A stretch of 64,000 nt of DNA from Gnetum montanum (lineage: Eukaryota; Streptophyta; Gnetopsida; Gnetales; Gnetaceae): contig MNCI01010845.1 of the NCBI GenBank assembly GCA_015680685.1, positions 124,760 through 188,759 on the forward strand. Reading direction: 5' to 3'. The notes under the pieces were generated by a model. The model saw only the letters and a program-made list of their open reading frames with translations, was not told where the DNA came from and made no database searches. The translations under genes were made by a program, and so were the position numbers. Of the stretch, positions 1 through 12,500 are shown piece by piece. Positions within the stretch are counted from its first letter, which is position 1. The number at the start of each line of letters is the position of its first letter.

Positions 1-2558
1 AGATCACACAGAAGACCTAGATTTAATCCTTAAATGATGTCTTAGGCATGACCTATGGATCAACCCAAGAAAATGCGTATTCGGAGTCAAAACTGGACAC
101 ATGTTGGGGTTTGTGGTTTCGGAGGCTGGCATCCGAGTTGACCCCAAGAAGGTTAAAGCCATCATTAACCTAGCACTACCTACAAACCTCAAAGAACTAT
201 GTGGGTTGCAAGGTAGGTTGCAATTTATCAGGTGGTTCATCTCAAAGTTAACAGAAAAGTTACACCCCATGTAGCATCTGCTCAAGAAAGGGGTTAAATT
301 CAAATGGATTGAGAACTACGAGCGTGCGTTTGACAATCTAAAAGAAGAACTGTTACATTTGCCAACGGTTTTCCCGCCACAAAAGGATTAGCCTTTCTAT
401 ATATAGCTAGTAAGCTCAAAGGTGTCTATAGCTATGTGGTTGTGCCAAAGAAGGGATGACGGATCAGAAGTTCCTATCTACTACCTAAGTCATGCTCTAT
501 TTGCATACGAAACATGATACAATGAAGTAGAGCGTAACTGTTTAGCATTGGTGTTTGCACTCAAGAAATGTAGGCACTATCTTTTCCATAGCTAGGTCAA
601 CATAATCTGTAAAAACAACATTCTGCGGGCCATGAGAAAAAATTTGTACAAAAGTAGTAGGATAGTCCATTGGAAAGCCATCACAGCAAAATTCAACTTG
701 CACTATGTTAGCCAATCTTCCATGAAAGGCCAAGCGATAGTCGACCAGCTTGCAACATCCCTTATTAATGATCAAGCTGCGATAGAGCCTGAGTTTCCTG
801 ATGAATAGATACGTAGTTTAAGCCCTGTATCAATAGGTCTCGAAGCCACATTATACTTTGATGGAGCTTCAACTACTAGAGGCGGCAGTGCCACTATCGT
901 CATTATGCTCTCCCCTAAAGATGTTCACCCATTGGCTTACCGCATGGGGTTTCCTTGTACGAACAATGTGGTAGAGTACAAGGGACTCCTTAGGGGATTG
1001 CTAACGACCGAGGAACTCAATGTTCAACACTTGATGATCCAAGGTGATTCGATGCTTGTCATCAATTAAACCACAGGGGTCTACGGCTGGAAAGCTGTGC
1101 ATCTGCAACCCTACTACGATATGGCTAAATATCTCCTGAGAAAATTCATGATGACTGATATCCAACACGTACCACGTAATGAGAACACTGTGGCCAACAC
1201 ATTAGCCACACTAGCTTTAAACATGCCACCACATCTATTTACCACCTGGCCTGCTTTAATGACGGAATGTGCAGAGCCCGTCATTCAAGCGGTGCAAATC
1301 TCTTTTCTAAGCACATCGAGAATGCTAGAATGGTACGATAACATTAAAGCCTACCTTCTGCATGGCGAACCACAGCACAAGCTAACACCCGCACAAAAAG
1401 ACACAATCCGAAAGCGTGCTTGGCAATATTTCATCATTGGAGATAGTACTCTTTGTAGACGCTCTTTTAATGGAGTATTGCTAACCTGTGTTAGTAATGA
1501 CCAAGCACAACGAATAGTTAGTGAAGTCCATGAAGGATTATGTGGAGGACACATAGCCCCACGAGCCGTGGCCGCTAAAATTAGATGCTTAGGTTATTAC
1601 TAGCCGTACATTGAATGATACTATCTCACCAAGGTTAAGACATGTGATACATGCCAACATTAAGCAAATCTAATACACGTGTCACCAACCGAGTTGCATA
1701 CTACACAGATCACTTGGCCATTCCAACAATGAGGACTAGACATCATAGGTCCCATCATGCCTAAGTCTTCTGTAGGACATAGCGACCGAGTATTTCATGA
1801 AGTGGGTCAAGGCTATTCCCCTACGAAAGATTACATCTCAACAGGTTTGCCATTTTATCTTGGATAATATCATAACCAGGTTTGGGCTTCCCATGACTAT
1901 TGTGACCGACAATGGGCCACAATTCAGTAGTACCGAAACCAAATCTTTCTACCAGAACCTTAGTATCAAATAATCTTTTTCCTTGCTTCTTTATCCACAA
2001 GAAAATGGTCAAGTAGAAGAAAAAAACAAAGTGGTTATCAATCTACTGAAAAAGATGCTCAGCAACAATAAGAAACGATGGCATGAGAAAATCCTCTATG
2101 TACTATGGGCCTATTGTACAACCTGCAGAATAGCTACCGATAGGATGCCCTATAGCCTAGTCTATGGATCAAAAGTTGTGTTGCCCCTAGAACTACAGGT
2201 TCCCTCATTGTGGATGGTCCTCTCCATGATTATAAATGAGACTCAACACAATGAGTCCAGGATCGTGGATTTAGACTCAGTAGAGGAGAAATGCATCCAG
2301 ATGCTCAACAACATTGAAAGGTATCAAGACAGGCAGAAACAGAAGCATCATCACAACTTGCATCAGAGGCTGATCAAGAAGGGAGACTTAGTTCTCAAAG
2401 CCATTCGTGAATCAGCGAGCAAATTCTTTGAGAACTAGGAAGGCCCCTTTTTGATTGTCAATGCATACGGTAACGGAGCATTCAGGCTAGCAGACATCAA
2501 CAACGACGAACACCTGAATCCAGTGAATCATATGTATCTGATGCGGTACCACATCTAG
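1..2558 (+). pseudogene. Tat-lineage pol relic: RT end, RNase H, second RNase H, integrase
   Basis: The polyprotein would reverse-transcribe and integrate the element. Frame 2 opens in the end of RT (NPRKCVFGVKTGHMLGF near 62), followed by the first RNase H region (PIYYLSHAL and YNEVERNCLAL near 470-540). A second RNase H starts at about 842 with YFDGAS, followed by NNVVEYKGLL and GDSMLVIN. Integrase follows: the zinc-binding region ends in CDTCQ near 1640, GLDIIGPI lies near 1733, TDNGPQFSS near 1902 and ENGQVEEKNK near 1998. The coding frame changes between about 1780 and 1900. Stops fall at about 390, 510, 810, 1068, 1602 and 2436, several explained by C-to-T or G-to-A change (YET*YNEVER for Arg, GYY*PYIE for Trp). 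The closest relative here is the pol of element B. Confidence 0.9.
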
Positions 2559-2584
2559 AAATCGGCCCAACTCAAATGTAAGGT

Positions 2585-3090
2585 AACAAATGTCCGCTAT
2601 GACGTAAAACTGGCACTATAACAAATGTTTTCTATGACATAAAATTGGCAATTTTGTACACGTATGCTACAATGCAAAACTAGCATTTCCTGCATGCATC
2701 GGCCACGACGCTAAACTGGCAAAGTTTTCAACCGTCCTCCATGATGTGAAATTGGCAAGGTAAGCATTCGTCTACTAAGATGTTAAACTAGTATAGACTT
2801 GTCCCTGGGTCATGACATGAAACTGACACCTACAACATGGTCTACTAGGACCATAAACTAGCTCTTCAACCATCTGCTACAATGTAAAATTAGCAGGCTT
2901 CAGTCTGCCCAGACTGTAAACCGAGACCATAGTCTGTTGGGACCATAAACTAGCTCTTCGATCGTCTGCTAGGATGTAAAGCTAGTAGGTTTCAGTCTAC
3001 CTAGATGTTAAATCGGGACCGCAGTATGCTGAGACTTAAAACTAGCAACAACGGTCAACCAGGACTCAAAATTGGAATCTGTCAATAGAC
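2585..3090 (+). repeat. Degenerate tandem array with core TAAACTGGCA, 3' of pol A
   Basis: About a dozen units of roughly 30-50 bp, each with a variant of CTATGACRTTAAACTGGCA or CTAGGACCATAAACTAGC. The same core recurs beside pol in elements B and C. Plant LTR elements of this kind often carry variable tandem repeats in the 3' untranslated region. Confidence 0.8.
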
Positions 3091-4243
3091 AATCCATGAA
3101 GCAAGTGAGCATGATCACTCTTGCACTGCATCCCTACCAGATGGAATGGGTAGAGTGTTGGGATAGACACAATGCTACTACCCTATTGGAATCCTACTGA
3201 TTCCTTGGATATGCCAAAAGGCATACTACTGACCCCTCGGAGATGTTGCTACGACAGCCACTCTGTAGTTGCAACTCCTAGGGTCAACTTCACCACTTGG
3301 GGCCCCAAGAAAACTATGGTCATTCATAACCTTGGCTACCTCCACCCATCGCCTCTACTAGATTTTGCCTTCGCAGATTCATCTGACTGGTTCATTTCCT
3401 GGTCAGTTGGGTAAGATGAATTTGGTTGTCGATGGTGAATCCTTGAACCACGACATCAACAAAGGGAACCTTTCTCCTTGCTACGGTCCTTTCTGCATGG
3501 CCTACACTCCCCTCTTCATTTCAAATGGAACTTGTTTCAATAGCCTCCCTAGCGATGGGACGTTTGCTTTGGCCTTCTAATTTTTTGTTATGTTTTGCAG
3601 GTTACTTGCTACGATGGCATTGATTGAGAATGCACTCACTAGGAGGTGAGGTGTCATGGCATTTTGAAGTGGTTGCTCAGACTAGCCTAACTACTTGGGA
3701 CTACAAACCCTACCTCTCCCTCCATTAGACACCTTCACTTTCTCCTTCCCTTATCCTTACAACCATCTTTACCTACTTTTTTGTTTGTACAGAATGTGAA
3801 CATATAATCAATTCTTTCACATCATCATGTCCATGAACCAGCATAACACAACTTTCCTTATGGAATGTAAGTTGCACAAAAAAAAACAAGCAAAGCTAGG
3901 AAAAATGGATGTAAAACAACTCATCTAGGCCATACGGGCATAACACAACTCATCCGTGCAAGCCCTTTATATGAAGTATGGCAGCGTAATCTCTCGCAAA
4001 TACACCTGTGAAAGGACACCTAATAAATTATTTGCAAAAGTTTCATGTTCACATGCTTGAGTCTTCCACAAACCTCCCTCCTCTCGCTTCTTTAAGATCC
4101 CACCGATTCTCCTCCTCCCGCCTTCACACTTCCAAGTTTGACAGAGTGACATCTGAGCAGTTGCCGACGGACGTTGTTGGTGCCTTTACCTCTCTGGTGT
4201 TTTGTATTCTTTGTCGACGTCTTTCGGGCAAGCCCTCTAAATG
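3091..4243 (+). other. 3' untranslated region of element A, no gene seen
   Basis: Between the tandem array and the polypurine tract I see only short open frames with no family resemblance. Elements B and C have a region in the same position, but resemblance to A's sequence is weak. Confidence 0.55.
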
Positions 4244-4261
4244 TCAACAAAGAGGGGTCAT
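4244..4261 (+). promoter_or_regulatory. Polypurine tract of element A
   Basis: CAACAAAGAGGGGTCAT lies directly before the LTR start TGAAAC. A near-identical tract precedes the 3' LTRs of B and, on the minus strand, C. It is the expected plus-strand primer site. Confidence 0.8.
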
Positions 4262-5357
4262 TGAAACATCGTGAAAATTCTGAGGCCTCAATGGTTCAGC
4301 AAAATCTTGCAACTCAGGCAAAGATTTGTGAGAAAGTCACGGCTCAGCAAGTTCCCTTTTCAGCTAAGGGTCTGTTGCACCACGATATGCAGTACAGTGT
4401 AATAGACTCCAGATGACGAAACAAGACAAGGGGTGCACAACGGCAAGCCTTCAACTTTGCAGGTTTTCTATGTTTCAAAAATCTTAACTTTTGGCATATT
4501 ACGCCGCATTACGCAATAAAGCTTAATGTAGCATAATGCAGTGTAATGCTAGAATATAGTCGATCTAATCGCAACAATGGAGATGGCAAAATTTGAGACC
4601 TCGATGATCTAGCAAAATCTCAAGGCTTAAGAAATGATCTGTAGCATGCTGCACATCTCAGCAAATTTTCTTTTCAGCTAAGGGCCTATTACGCTACATT
4701 ACATAGTGTAGCGTAATAAACCCTAGAAAGATTGGACAGAAACAAGGGAAGCATGATGTCAACTTTTGGCAAAGATTGACAAGAGAACAAAAGAGGATCA
4801 ACAATTGTAAGAACATCAAAGATGATTGGCAAGAATCTTTGATCAAAAACAACCAGTTAATGGATATCCTACTTCAAGTCTGACTCCCTTGCACCCAGAC
4901 TGGCTAGAACAAGGTAGATTGACCTTTGCTTGTTTTATCTTTAAATAGCCTTCTTGTTGTTGGCATGTGTTTCATCTAAACCAAAGTCTACCTGTAATCA
5001 TTGTATCCAACATACTTTGTTTATAAGTTAAATCCCAGATCTCAGGATTTCACACTCTCTAAATCCGATTTCTTGCATCCTATCTGTATAGATTTTGTAA
5101 TTTCTTTGAATCATTTACATCGATTTCAATTACCTTCGAGATTAACAATATTATATCTCCTCATTGGGATCACCCTTTTGCCATCTGATTATTACAAAAT
5201 TTTATTGATTAAGTAAGTCCCAGTCTGATCGACAAGATCGTTCAGGGCACCTCAGATTCATCTTCTCTAGCACGGCCCTCGCACGGATTCGGGGTTGAAA
5301 TTGTGTACACGGAACTCTGCTCGGTATTTCCAGCGATCGACGTTTTTCGTCATTACA
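4262..5357 (+). repeat. 3' LTR of element A
   Basis: The LTR begins TGAAACATCGTGAAAATT and ends CGTCATTACA (about 1.1 kb). Palindromic variants of CATTACGC/GCGTAATG lie at 4497-4560 and 4685-4715. A weak TATA-like CTTTAAATAG lies near 4938. The order start, palindromes, TATA is the same in the LTRs of B and C. The 5' LTR is outside the window, so no target duplication can be checked. Confidence 0.8.
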
Positions 5358-7466
5358 GCTGCCTCTTAGGCTTCATGGCTAGATTGGTATAGATGTGATG
5401 CTAGTATATCCAAAGATCAATTCCTTTGAGCTTAGGATTTAACCAAGCAAAGGCTATTGGCCATTTTTGACCACCTTCAATAGCATTCTTTTCTACTCAA
5501 GAGCAAGGTTGGCATTTATTATCATTGGCTAAAATTTTTTTAGAAATGCATATTCCATGTCGATAGGTATAGTTTTTAAATCTAAGGCCTCTTGTTTAAA
5601 ACTGTGAGGGATTTCCAAGTCTCCCCAATTGGTATCATCAAGTTCATCATCGGAGAGTTGCTAATGAACTTACTGCACTTCATCCATGCCTTTAACATAG
5701 ACATAAGTTAGGCTCTCAATAGGTTTCATGCAAAGTGTGCTACTTTCAAAATCAGTTGTCAACCACTAGTTGCCCTCCTATTTTGTGGTTGTTGCATATA
5801 GGCACTTTTGGATTTTAGATTCATTTGCATAGTGTCTTCATGCTTTGATTGATGTGCTTTTAATATATTAGAGTTTCTACACATAGTTGGACCTTATATC
5901 ACTGTATATGATGCATGGAACTCACTTCTTCTTAATCTTTCTTAATGCATTTTCCTTGGAAATCTCTAAGGAAAGATCTCTAATGCTCATTCACACATCA
6001 ACAGTGCTCAACCAAGCCCTTTCCATTATGATTGGGAAGTCCCCCTTGCAATGGTTAACTATGATAACTGGGAAATTAGCAAGATACGACCACCCATAAA
6101 CAATGGTGACAATGTCCTTCACTAGTCCTAAAGGAATAGTGATGGATTGATCTATCAATTCTAAATGGATGTTGCTCTTCTTCAGAGGAGGTAGGTTCCA
6201 AGCATCATACATTTCATGGAAAATCAAGTTGACACCAGAACCTAAATCAAGAAGAGCCTTGAATGGCTCATTCCGAACAATCTACAAGAAGATGAGAGGA
6301 CTTCTAGGATTAGCTCTTTTCCTAGGAAGGTTGCCAGACTTGATTCAATTAAATACAACATGGATTAACATGATAGTGCAAATCTTGGGAGGCATTTGGT
6401 TTGAAGGGCTCTCGAAAGGAATGAATGCAAAGGATGAAGGAGACATAGGGTGACTAGTCGCATAAGTAGATGAGGGTTTTTTAGGGCTATTGGTTTGAAA
6501 GAATGGTCTTTTATAGGATCTAGGTTCTAAACCACTTGATTGAGAAGATGACTGTAATTTAACAACCCTAGTAACATTACATTGTTATGGTTGTGCAAGA
6601 ATTTCACCTTGCATGGATGGAGCAAGTGATAATTGGGTTGAGGATGGAGGAACATGTGCTAAAGGATGAGGAGGATGATAAGGATATGGGAATTCCCCTC
6701 TAAGAGATGGAGAATGACTTCTGTAATACTCTAGAGGGTAGCAGTAATGCTAAAAAGAAGCATGACTAGAAGAGTCACACAAAGACATCGATGGATGAAC
6801 ATAGTACCCATATAGATCTAGTTGCCTATAAGGGTACTGTTGCCTAGGTGGTGGCATCCCCTATGACTATGGATGCTGCCACTAATGGTATTACTCATAC
6901 AGTTGTGGTGGAGCTCCACTTGGATAATAAGCCTGTTGTTGGTGGTTGAACTGCCTTGGGTTGCATTGAGGATAAGGCAACCTTTTGGGTGCTTACCTTC
7001 ATGTCTGTCTAGGATTTAGAACATACAATCCCAATTCTTGTAAATGTGATACAACAGGGCAACATCTCTTGGGATGTTCATATTGGCAGATGCCACACCC
7101 ACCATCATCATTTGATTCTGACTCCACAACCTCTTCTATTGTGAAAACTTTACCCTTACCCTTTGGTAGGCACATTTAACCTCCTTTGTTCTCTTGCAGT
7201 CACAATCACTACCTTGTTCTTTGGATTCTTTTGTAATTTTCAAAGTAGTTTAAAATTTTTCATCCAAAGATTCGCACATTTTATCAAGCTTAGCTGAAAT
7301 TTTAGACATAGATTTTTTAATTGGCAAGGTTTTTCACTAAACCACTTAATTAAGTGGTGCCTTCCCCTTATTTTCATAGAATTAAACCTTTATTTTTCTA
7401 ATGGAAGGATCCTAGTTATACTCCTTAGCACTTTCCCATTTTCTCAACTCACCTTCTTTTGCAACC
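5358..7466 (-). pseudogene. Athila-like gag C-terminus, protease and protease-RT linker relic
   Basis: Read on the minus strand from 7466 down. A cysteine- and proline-rich gag tail comes first (PYPYHPPHP-like run near 6660-6700), then an aspartic protease with active site ALLDLGSGVNLI near 6240-6280. The protease continues as the open stretch 5991-6227, with FPVIIV and PIIMERAWLSTVDV, the usual end of this domain. A linker follows, with LKTIPIDMEYAFL near 5560, the conserved stretch just before RT in this group. RT itself is absent because element A's LTR starts at 5357. Several stops interrupt it. The DLG protease motif and linker favour Athila over Tat. Confidence 0.75.
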
Positions 7467-9131
7467 TGAAACACCACCAAATTTGGGCAACATCATGTCA
7501 ACTACAAATTTTTCTAAGTGTCAACATGAGGTAATTTTTAAGTGCTGATACTATGCTCTCCACTGTTCCAAAGTGTAGTTAGCTAGTAGATAGTGTAGTT
7601 AGCTCCAAAGACTAATTTTTTACAATTCTACCCAAGTGTCATTGCAAAGCAAAAAGCTGCAAGATTTTCTAAGTGTCAGGACTATGCTTTCCACTGCATT
7701 AGAGTGTAATCAACTTAGTAGAGAGAATAGTTAACACCAAGTTCTAGTTTTGAAAATTTTTCTAAGTGTCAAGCAAATAGCTAAAAATTTTTCTAAGTGT
7801 TGAGACTACACTCTCCACTACACTACAACGTAGTCAAGCATAGTTGGAATGGAAGAAATCGTTTGATAAAAGTTTTTCTAAGTGTTGAGACTATGCTCTC
7901 CACTAGACTAGAGTGTACTTGAGCATAGTCAACTAGAAGCCAGATTTTGTAAAAATTTTCCAAAGTGCTAGTTATCCTCTTGTGAAGAGCTTAGTCAGCA
8001 CACAATCACTTTTTTGCAAATTTTTTCCAAGTGTTGGACTATGCTCTCCCCCAGTCCAAAGTTTAGTTAGCTAGAACAACCTCTAAAGACCTTCACAACA
8101 TAGCACCAACACTTAGCTCAACTCCAACACACCTACAGTAAGTATAGTTAGCAAAAATTCATCTTTTTTGTACTTCCTTTTATCCCCAAATTGTAACTAT
8201 GCTCAACTCCACTCAAGCTAGTGGACAGTGTAGTCTTGAAGCATAGTCTCCAAATTTGCATTTTTTAGGTACATTGCAATCCTATTTGGATCACAAACCT
8301 ATATTTGGCAGCATCATCATAGTTTGGCAATCTTGTAGAGTCCATTAGAGCACACCAGAGCATAACATCACTTGATTCTGTGGAGACTATAGTTGGGTGC
8401 AACGTAGTCCCAACTATCCCACTATCATGTGGCAATTGATCCTCATTCCATGCTAACCCTAGGCCTATAAATACCCTAGCCTTCAACATTTTAGAAGTTG
8501 AAAAATTTGAAAGGTGGCATTTGGCATTTTGAAGGCACATTTGGCACTTTGGCAACGCAAGACATTTGCACACCATTGTAGCTCATCATAGGACACCACA
8601 AACCACTATAGTCCACTACACACCATGGTGACCAACATGGTAGGCACAAACACCATGGAAGAATGTCATTCTTCATGGCCAAAAATCCTCAAGACTATGA
8701 CTACATTGTCCACTATGCTTGTTATACACTATGTACCTTCTCACCCCTCTTGAGGTTAACTACATTCAACCCCATTTGGGATGGTGCTACTTTCTCTCTC
8801 GCTCTTTCCCCTCTACATTTTTTAGCAATTTTTACTTACATTTTGGCATTTTACTTATATTTTTTATTGTTCTCATGCACCACCATGCATTAACACTTTC
8901 ATTTTTCACTGAAAACCTTGACTACACTTACCCCTGTTAACACCGCAGACACCACTCAACACTTAGCATCATTTGACATTACATTTTGTAAGTTACTATT
9001 CAATCGAAAAGACCATTATGGGCACCCTATCTATGCCTCTAGCTAGCCCTCACATGAACTTGGGGTTAAATTTGTGCACCCTTGAACCTCTTGATGTTCC
9101 ATTCCAGCCATCAACATTTTTGGTCACTATA
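7467..9131 (+). repeat. 5' LTR of element B
   Basis: It begins TGAAACACCACCAAATTT and ends GGTCACTATA. Between about 7550 and 8250 there are many inverted pairs of the type ACTATGCTCTCCAC...GAGTGTAGTC, separated by TTTTTCTAAGTGTYRAGAC. TATAAATA is at 8466-8473. The length (1665 bp) is close to the 3' LTR (1719 bp). Confidence 0.8.
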
Positions 9132-9589
9132 GTTTTCTGGTGATAGAAGGAGGATCATCCTTTTTTTCTTTTAGAATTTATTGATTATTGTCTCACATGC
9201 TCTCTACATCACTATTGCTACCTCCAGGCTAGCATAGACCCAACACCCCTATGGACCTACCATGTTTGGCTATAGGTGGATCTCAGGCTAGCACAAGAGT
9301 TATTTACCAACCGATTGATGTAGATTGAAGCCTGTTGTTGGTTCCCCTAGAACCCCACAAAATAACCGAAAAGCATCTTTTCCTATACTTAGCTAAATTC
9401 TAGGCTCTCAATAGAGAGCATAGTTAGCTCTCAATGTAGAGAATGTAGTTGGCTCTTAGCATAGAGAGCATAGTCTCTAGACTTAGCGATTTTTCTACAA
9501 TCATTAGAATTAACCATTTTCTCTAGAGTTAGTAATTTTTCTACGATTTTTAAGCTTAGCCATTTTTTCTACAACTTTCAATTAGCACC
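9132..9589 (+). promoter_or_regulatory. Leader of element B with putative primer-binding site
   Basis: Immediately after the LTR comes GTTTTCTGGTGATAGAAGG, which matches the same position in element C (GTTTCCGATGCTAGAAGG, minus strand) and so is probably the primer site, though it lacks the usual TGG start. The leader also holds a short array at 9395-9480 of units with AGAGAGCATAGTTAGCTCTC. No coding capacity is seen. Confidence 0.5.
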
Positions 9590-12500
9590 ATGAATTCTGA
9601 ACAACCTTTGACAATCATTCCAAGCACACTTGCTATCCTTCCCACTCAATAGAAAAATAAGGTTGACCACCCTACTAGCCCTGCTATGGTAAAGCCTAGG
9701 CAATCCCCTAGGCTATGCAACCTGGAAACAGAGTATACTATGCTCAATGATGAGTAGTACAACTTCATCTGTGTGAAGCTTTGAGCAAGCCTATCTATAG
9801 ATCACATGGACATGGAAGCCAAGTGGGGCTACAAAATCATCCACTGAAATGAACGGGAGTACATCCCTTCCTCTGTTGACTTCATCCCAATTACTGGGCC
9901 TTACCAATGGATCCGAGCCCATCTCATCCGAATGAGTGAGCATGAAGTGGGGATGGACTATGAGGAACCCCCGCAAGAAGAGAAAGATGAGTTCAAGGCT
10001 CATTCTAAGCATGAGGACTCCTTTTACACCTCCTTCCAGAAAATAACCCCTAGTTTGATCCTCCTGCAATCCCATCCATCTGTCTTCCTTGAGATAGTTA
10101 TACCCCAATGTCATCTCCTAGGTCAATGCTTATGGTGGTGACCCACCAAACGTAATACACATGCCAAGGTGTAGTACCTCTAGTCAGCTTACCCTTTGTG
10201 ATATTTTTGCAACCTACTCAGTCATCCCTAGTGGTAACCATCATGCTTGCATGGCCCTACATGCACACTATGCATATCACTCAGCCAGAAATGACTCAGG
10301 CATCTTACGCTCTACCTGTCTCATCAGCACCCTTTGTAGTGGTCCAGCCCACACATGCGTGGTGGGTCCTAGCCACTATGCCTATGGTACAACAAATGTA
10401 GTAAGCATCTTGTGTGGCCCCACAAGCTATAGCTAGGTCACAGACCACACAAATGGCATAGCGAGTAGCATAACTGACACAGTCGACTACTACATCTCTA
10501 GGCTTGGATCAGGCATTCCAACTAATCCAAACCTAAATAAAAGAGGTCAAGTGGCTCAAGGCTACATCCTCCAAAATAGTGCATGTGATGGACTTCTACT
10601 AGGAAAATTCCATAAGTCCTGCTATTCTACCATTGACTCTCCTAACGAGAATCCCGCTACCCCACTTCACCAAGTGCAATGGTGAAGGGGATCCTAATTC
10701 ACACCTGGTAACCTTTTAGTTTGAATGCTTATTACTATAAGCATGGCCACATGCCATCATACATATCTTCACCATGTCACTCACTAGTAAGGCACTCAAT
10801 TGGTACCAGGCATTGACCCATGCCTCCATCTCCTCTTTGGAGGATATGCTGAGTCAGTTCATCATGTGCTTCAAGTACAACTTGAAGCCCAAAACCATCC
10901 TTGACGAGCTCATGCAAATCAAGCAGGGCCACCTAGAGCCTGTGTAGAAATTTATTCAATGCTGGAGCACATCACTGAAAAAAATCTGTGAGCCTATAGT
11001 GGAAAAGCACCTTCTGGCCATCTTCAAGGATGTAGTTAATGACTTTATCAAGTCAAAATTTTACTATTTGGCCCTGCAATCCCTCAGCCATGCTTTTGTT
11101 CACACTAAAAGTAGATAGGATGTGGTAGAATCTAGTAAGGACCTAGCCTACATGGCCTATAAGAACTTGCATGCCAAGAAGGAAAAGGACAAGGGAAAAT
11201 AAACTACAACCATGGCAACATTAGCCAACGAGGCCAAATAAACTAATCCAAAGCCAATGGACAGGCCACCCAAGGCCCCAACCAACAACAAGACTGTTGA
11301 TCGTAGCACAACAACCAACCAACCCATAGCATCAATAGCCACAACACAAGTGGCTCCAAGGCCGAACTTTGAGTGCAAGGATTGCTTAAAGTATACCATG
11401 TTGCCCCTTAAACCTTTGGAACTCTTGGACCAATTGCTCAAGGCTAGATGCATCCAGTATAAGAAAATGTTCGAGGATGCTTGCAAGAGACATGATAAAT
11501 ACTATGAGCTCCTAAGGAACCTCATGTTAGTAGCTTGAAATGAGCCTTCAATTTTGAAACATTTTAGGCTGGATAGCTTTTGTCATTACCATCAGTTTCC
11601 TGGGCCAACACTGACTTTTGCATGGCCCTACAAGATGACCTACAATAAATGATTAATAAAGGTGAGTTGGTGCTCAATGCCACCAACCTAGTGAGGCCTC
11701 AAAAGTAATCAATGAGGATATAGAAGAACCCTCTTAATGTAGATGACACAGGGTACATCATCAATGCCATTAGTGTTGATGATAACGTAGAGCCAGTGTA
11801 GTGGCCATTCGTGGTCCACATGACCTCTGGTAACACAAGGGCCCCCTTAGCCTCCACAAGTTCGAGGTCCTCTTTTATTGTTAGAGTGCCACCTCAAGCA
11901 CCCACAACACCTTTCATAGTCAAGGTTTCCCAACATGTCACGATAGCAATAGTTCAACCATCCTTCATTGTTAAGGTGCTGCAACATGTTGACCTTGCAC
12001 CTACCCGAACTCTAGTGGTGGGTAATGCATTAGTCCCATCTTGTTCAAAAGCCAATCCTACTGGCCACATTAACAGACCATCTAGGTGGTAGCCTAGAAG
12101 GCCTAATGAGCATCTTGTTAATAAGACGACTAGACAACATCAGGAGTAGAGAGTGCTAGGCCCAACCAAATTAGTCCCCCTTTTCACAATCTCCAACGCC
12201 AAAACAACCAAAAATGCCATCAATAGTAAGCTAGAACTAGGCATTGAGGCCCCCAAATAGGCCAGGCAAGCAAAATCCAAGTCTCCTCCATGAGAGATCC
12301 ATCTCCTAGGTTGCATGGAGGAGGTCAAGGCCAACAAAATGGCAAACACTGGCAAGAACTCCCTAGATGCATTAGCCCAAGTCAAGCAAGCCTTAAAGCA
12401 AAAAAGAAAAACATAACATTGAGCCTTTACAACCTAATTATGACTTGCTCTACCCACTACGAAGTGCTAGTCTAGATGTTGACCTCCATTCCTATCATGG

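Larger units (their letters stand above)
1..5357 (+). mobile_element. Tat-lineage Ty3/gypsy LTR retrotransposon A, 5' part outside window
   Basis: Plus-strand element made of a decayed pol, a 3' non-coding region with a tandem array, a polypurine tract and a 3' LTR. Its left LTR, gag and protease lie before the window. Membership of the Tat lineage is inferred from a second RNase H domain between the first RNase H and integrase. The polypurine tract and LTR termini match elements B and C, so all three are one family. The right edge cuts an Athila-like minus-strand relic within the protease-to-RT linker. Confidence 0.85.

Noticed and set aside
3172-3580. Small overlapping open frames in the 3' region of element A
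   Set aside because: No family resemblance and no counterpart frames in the other copies.
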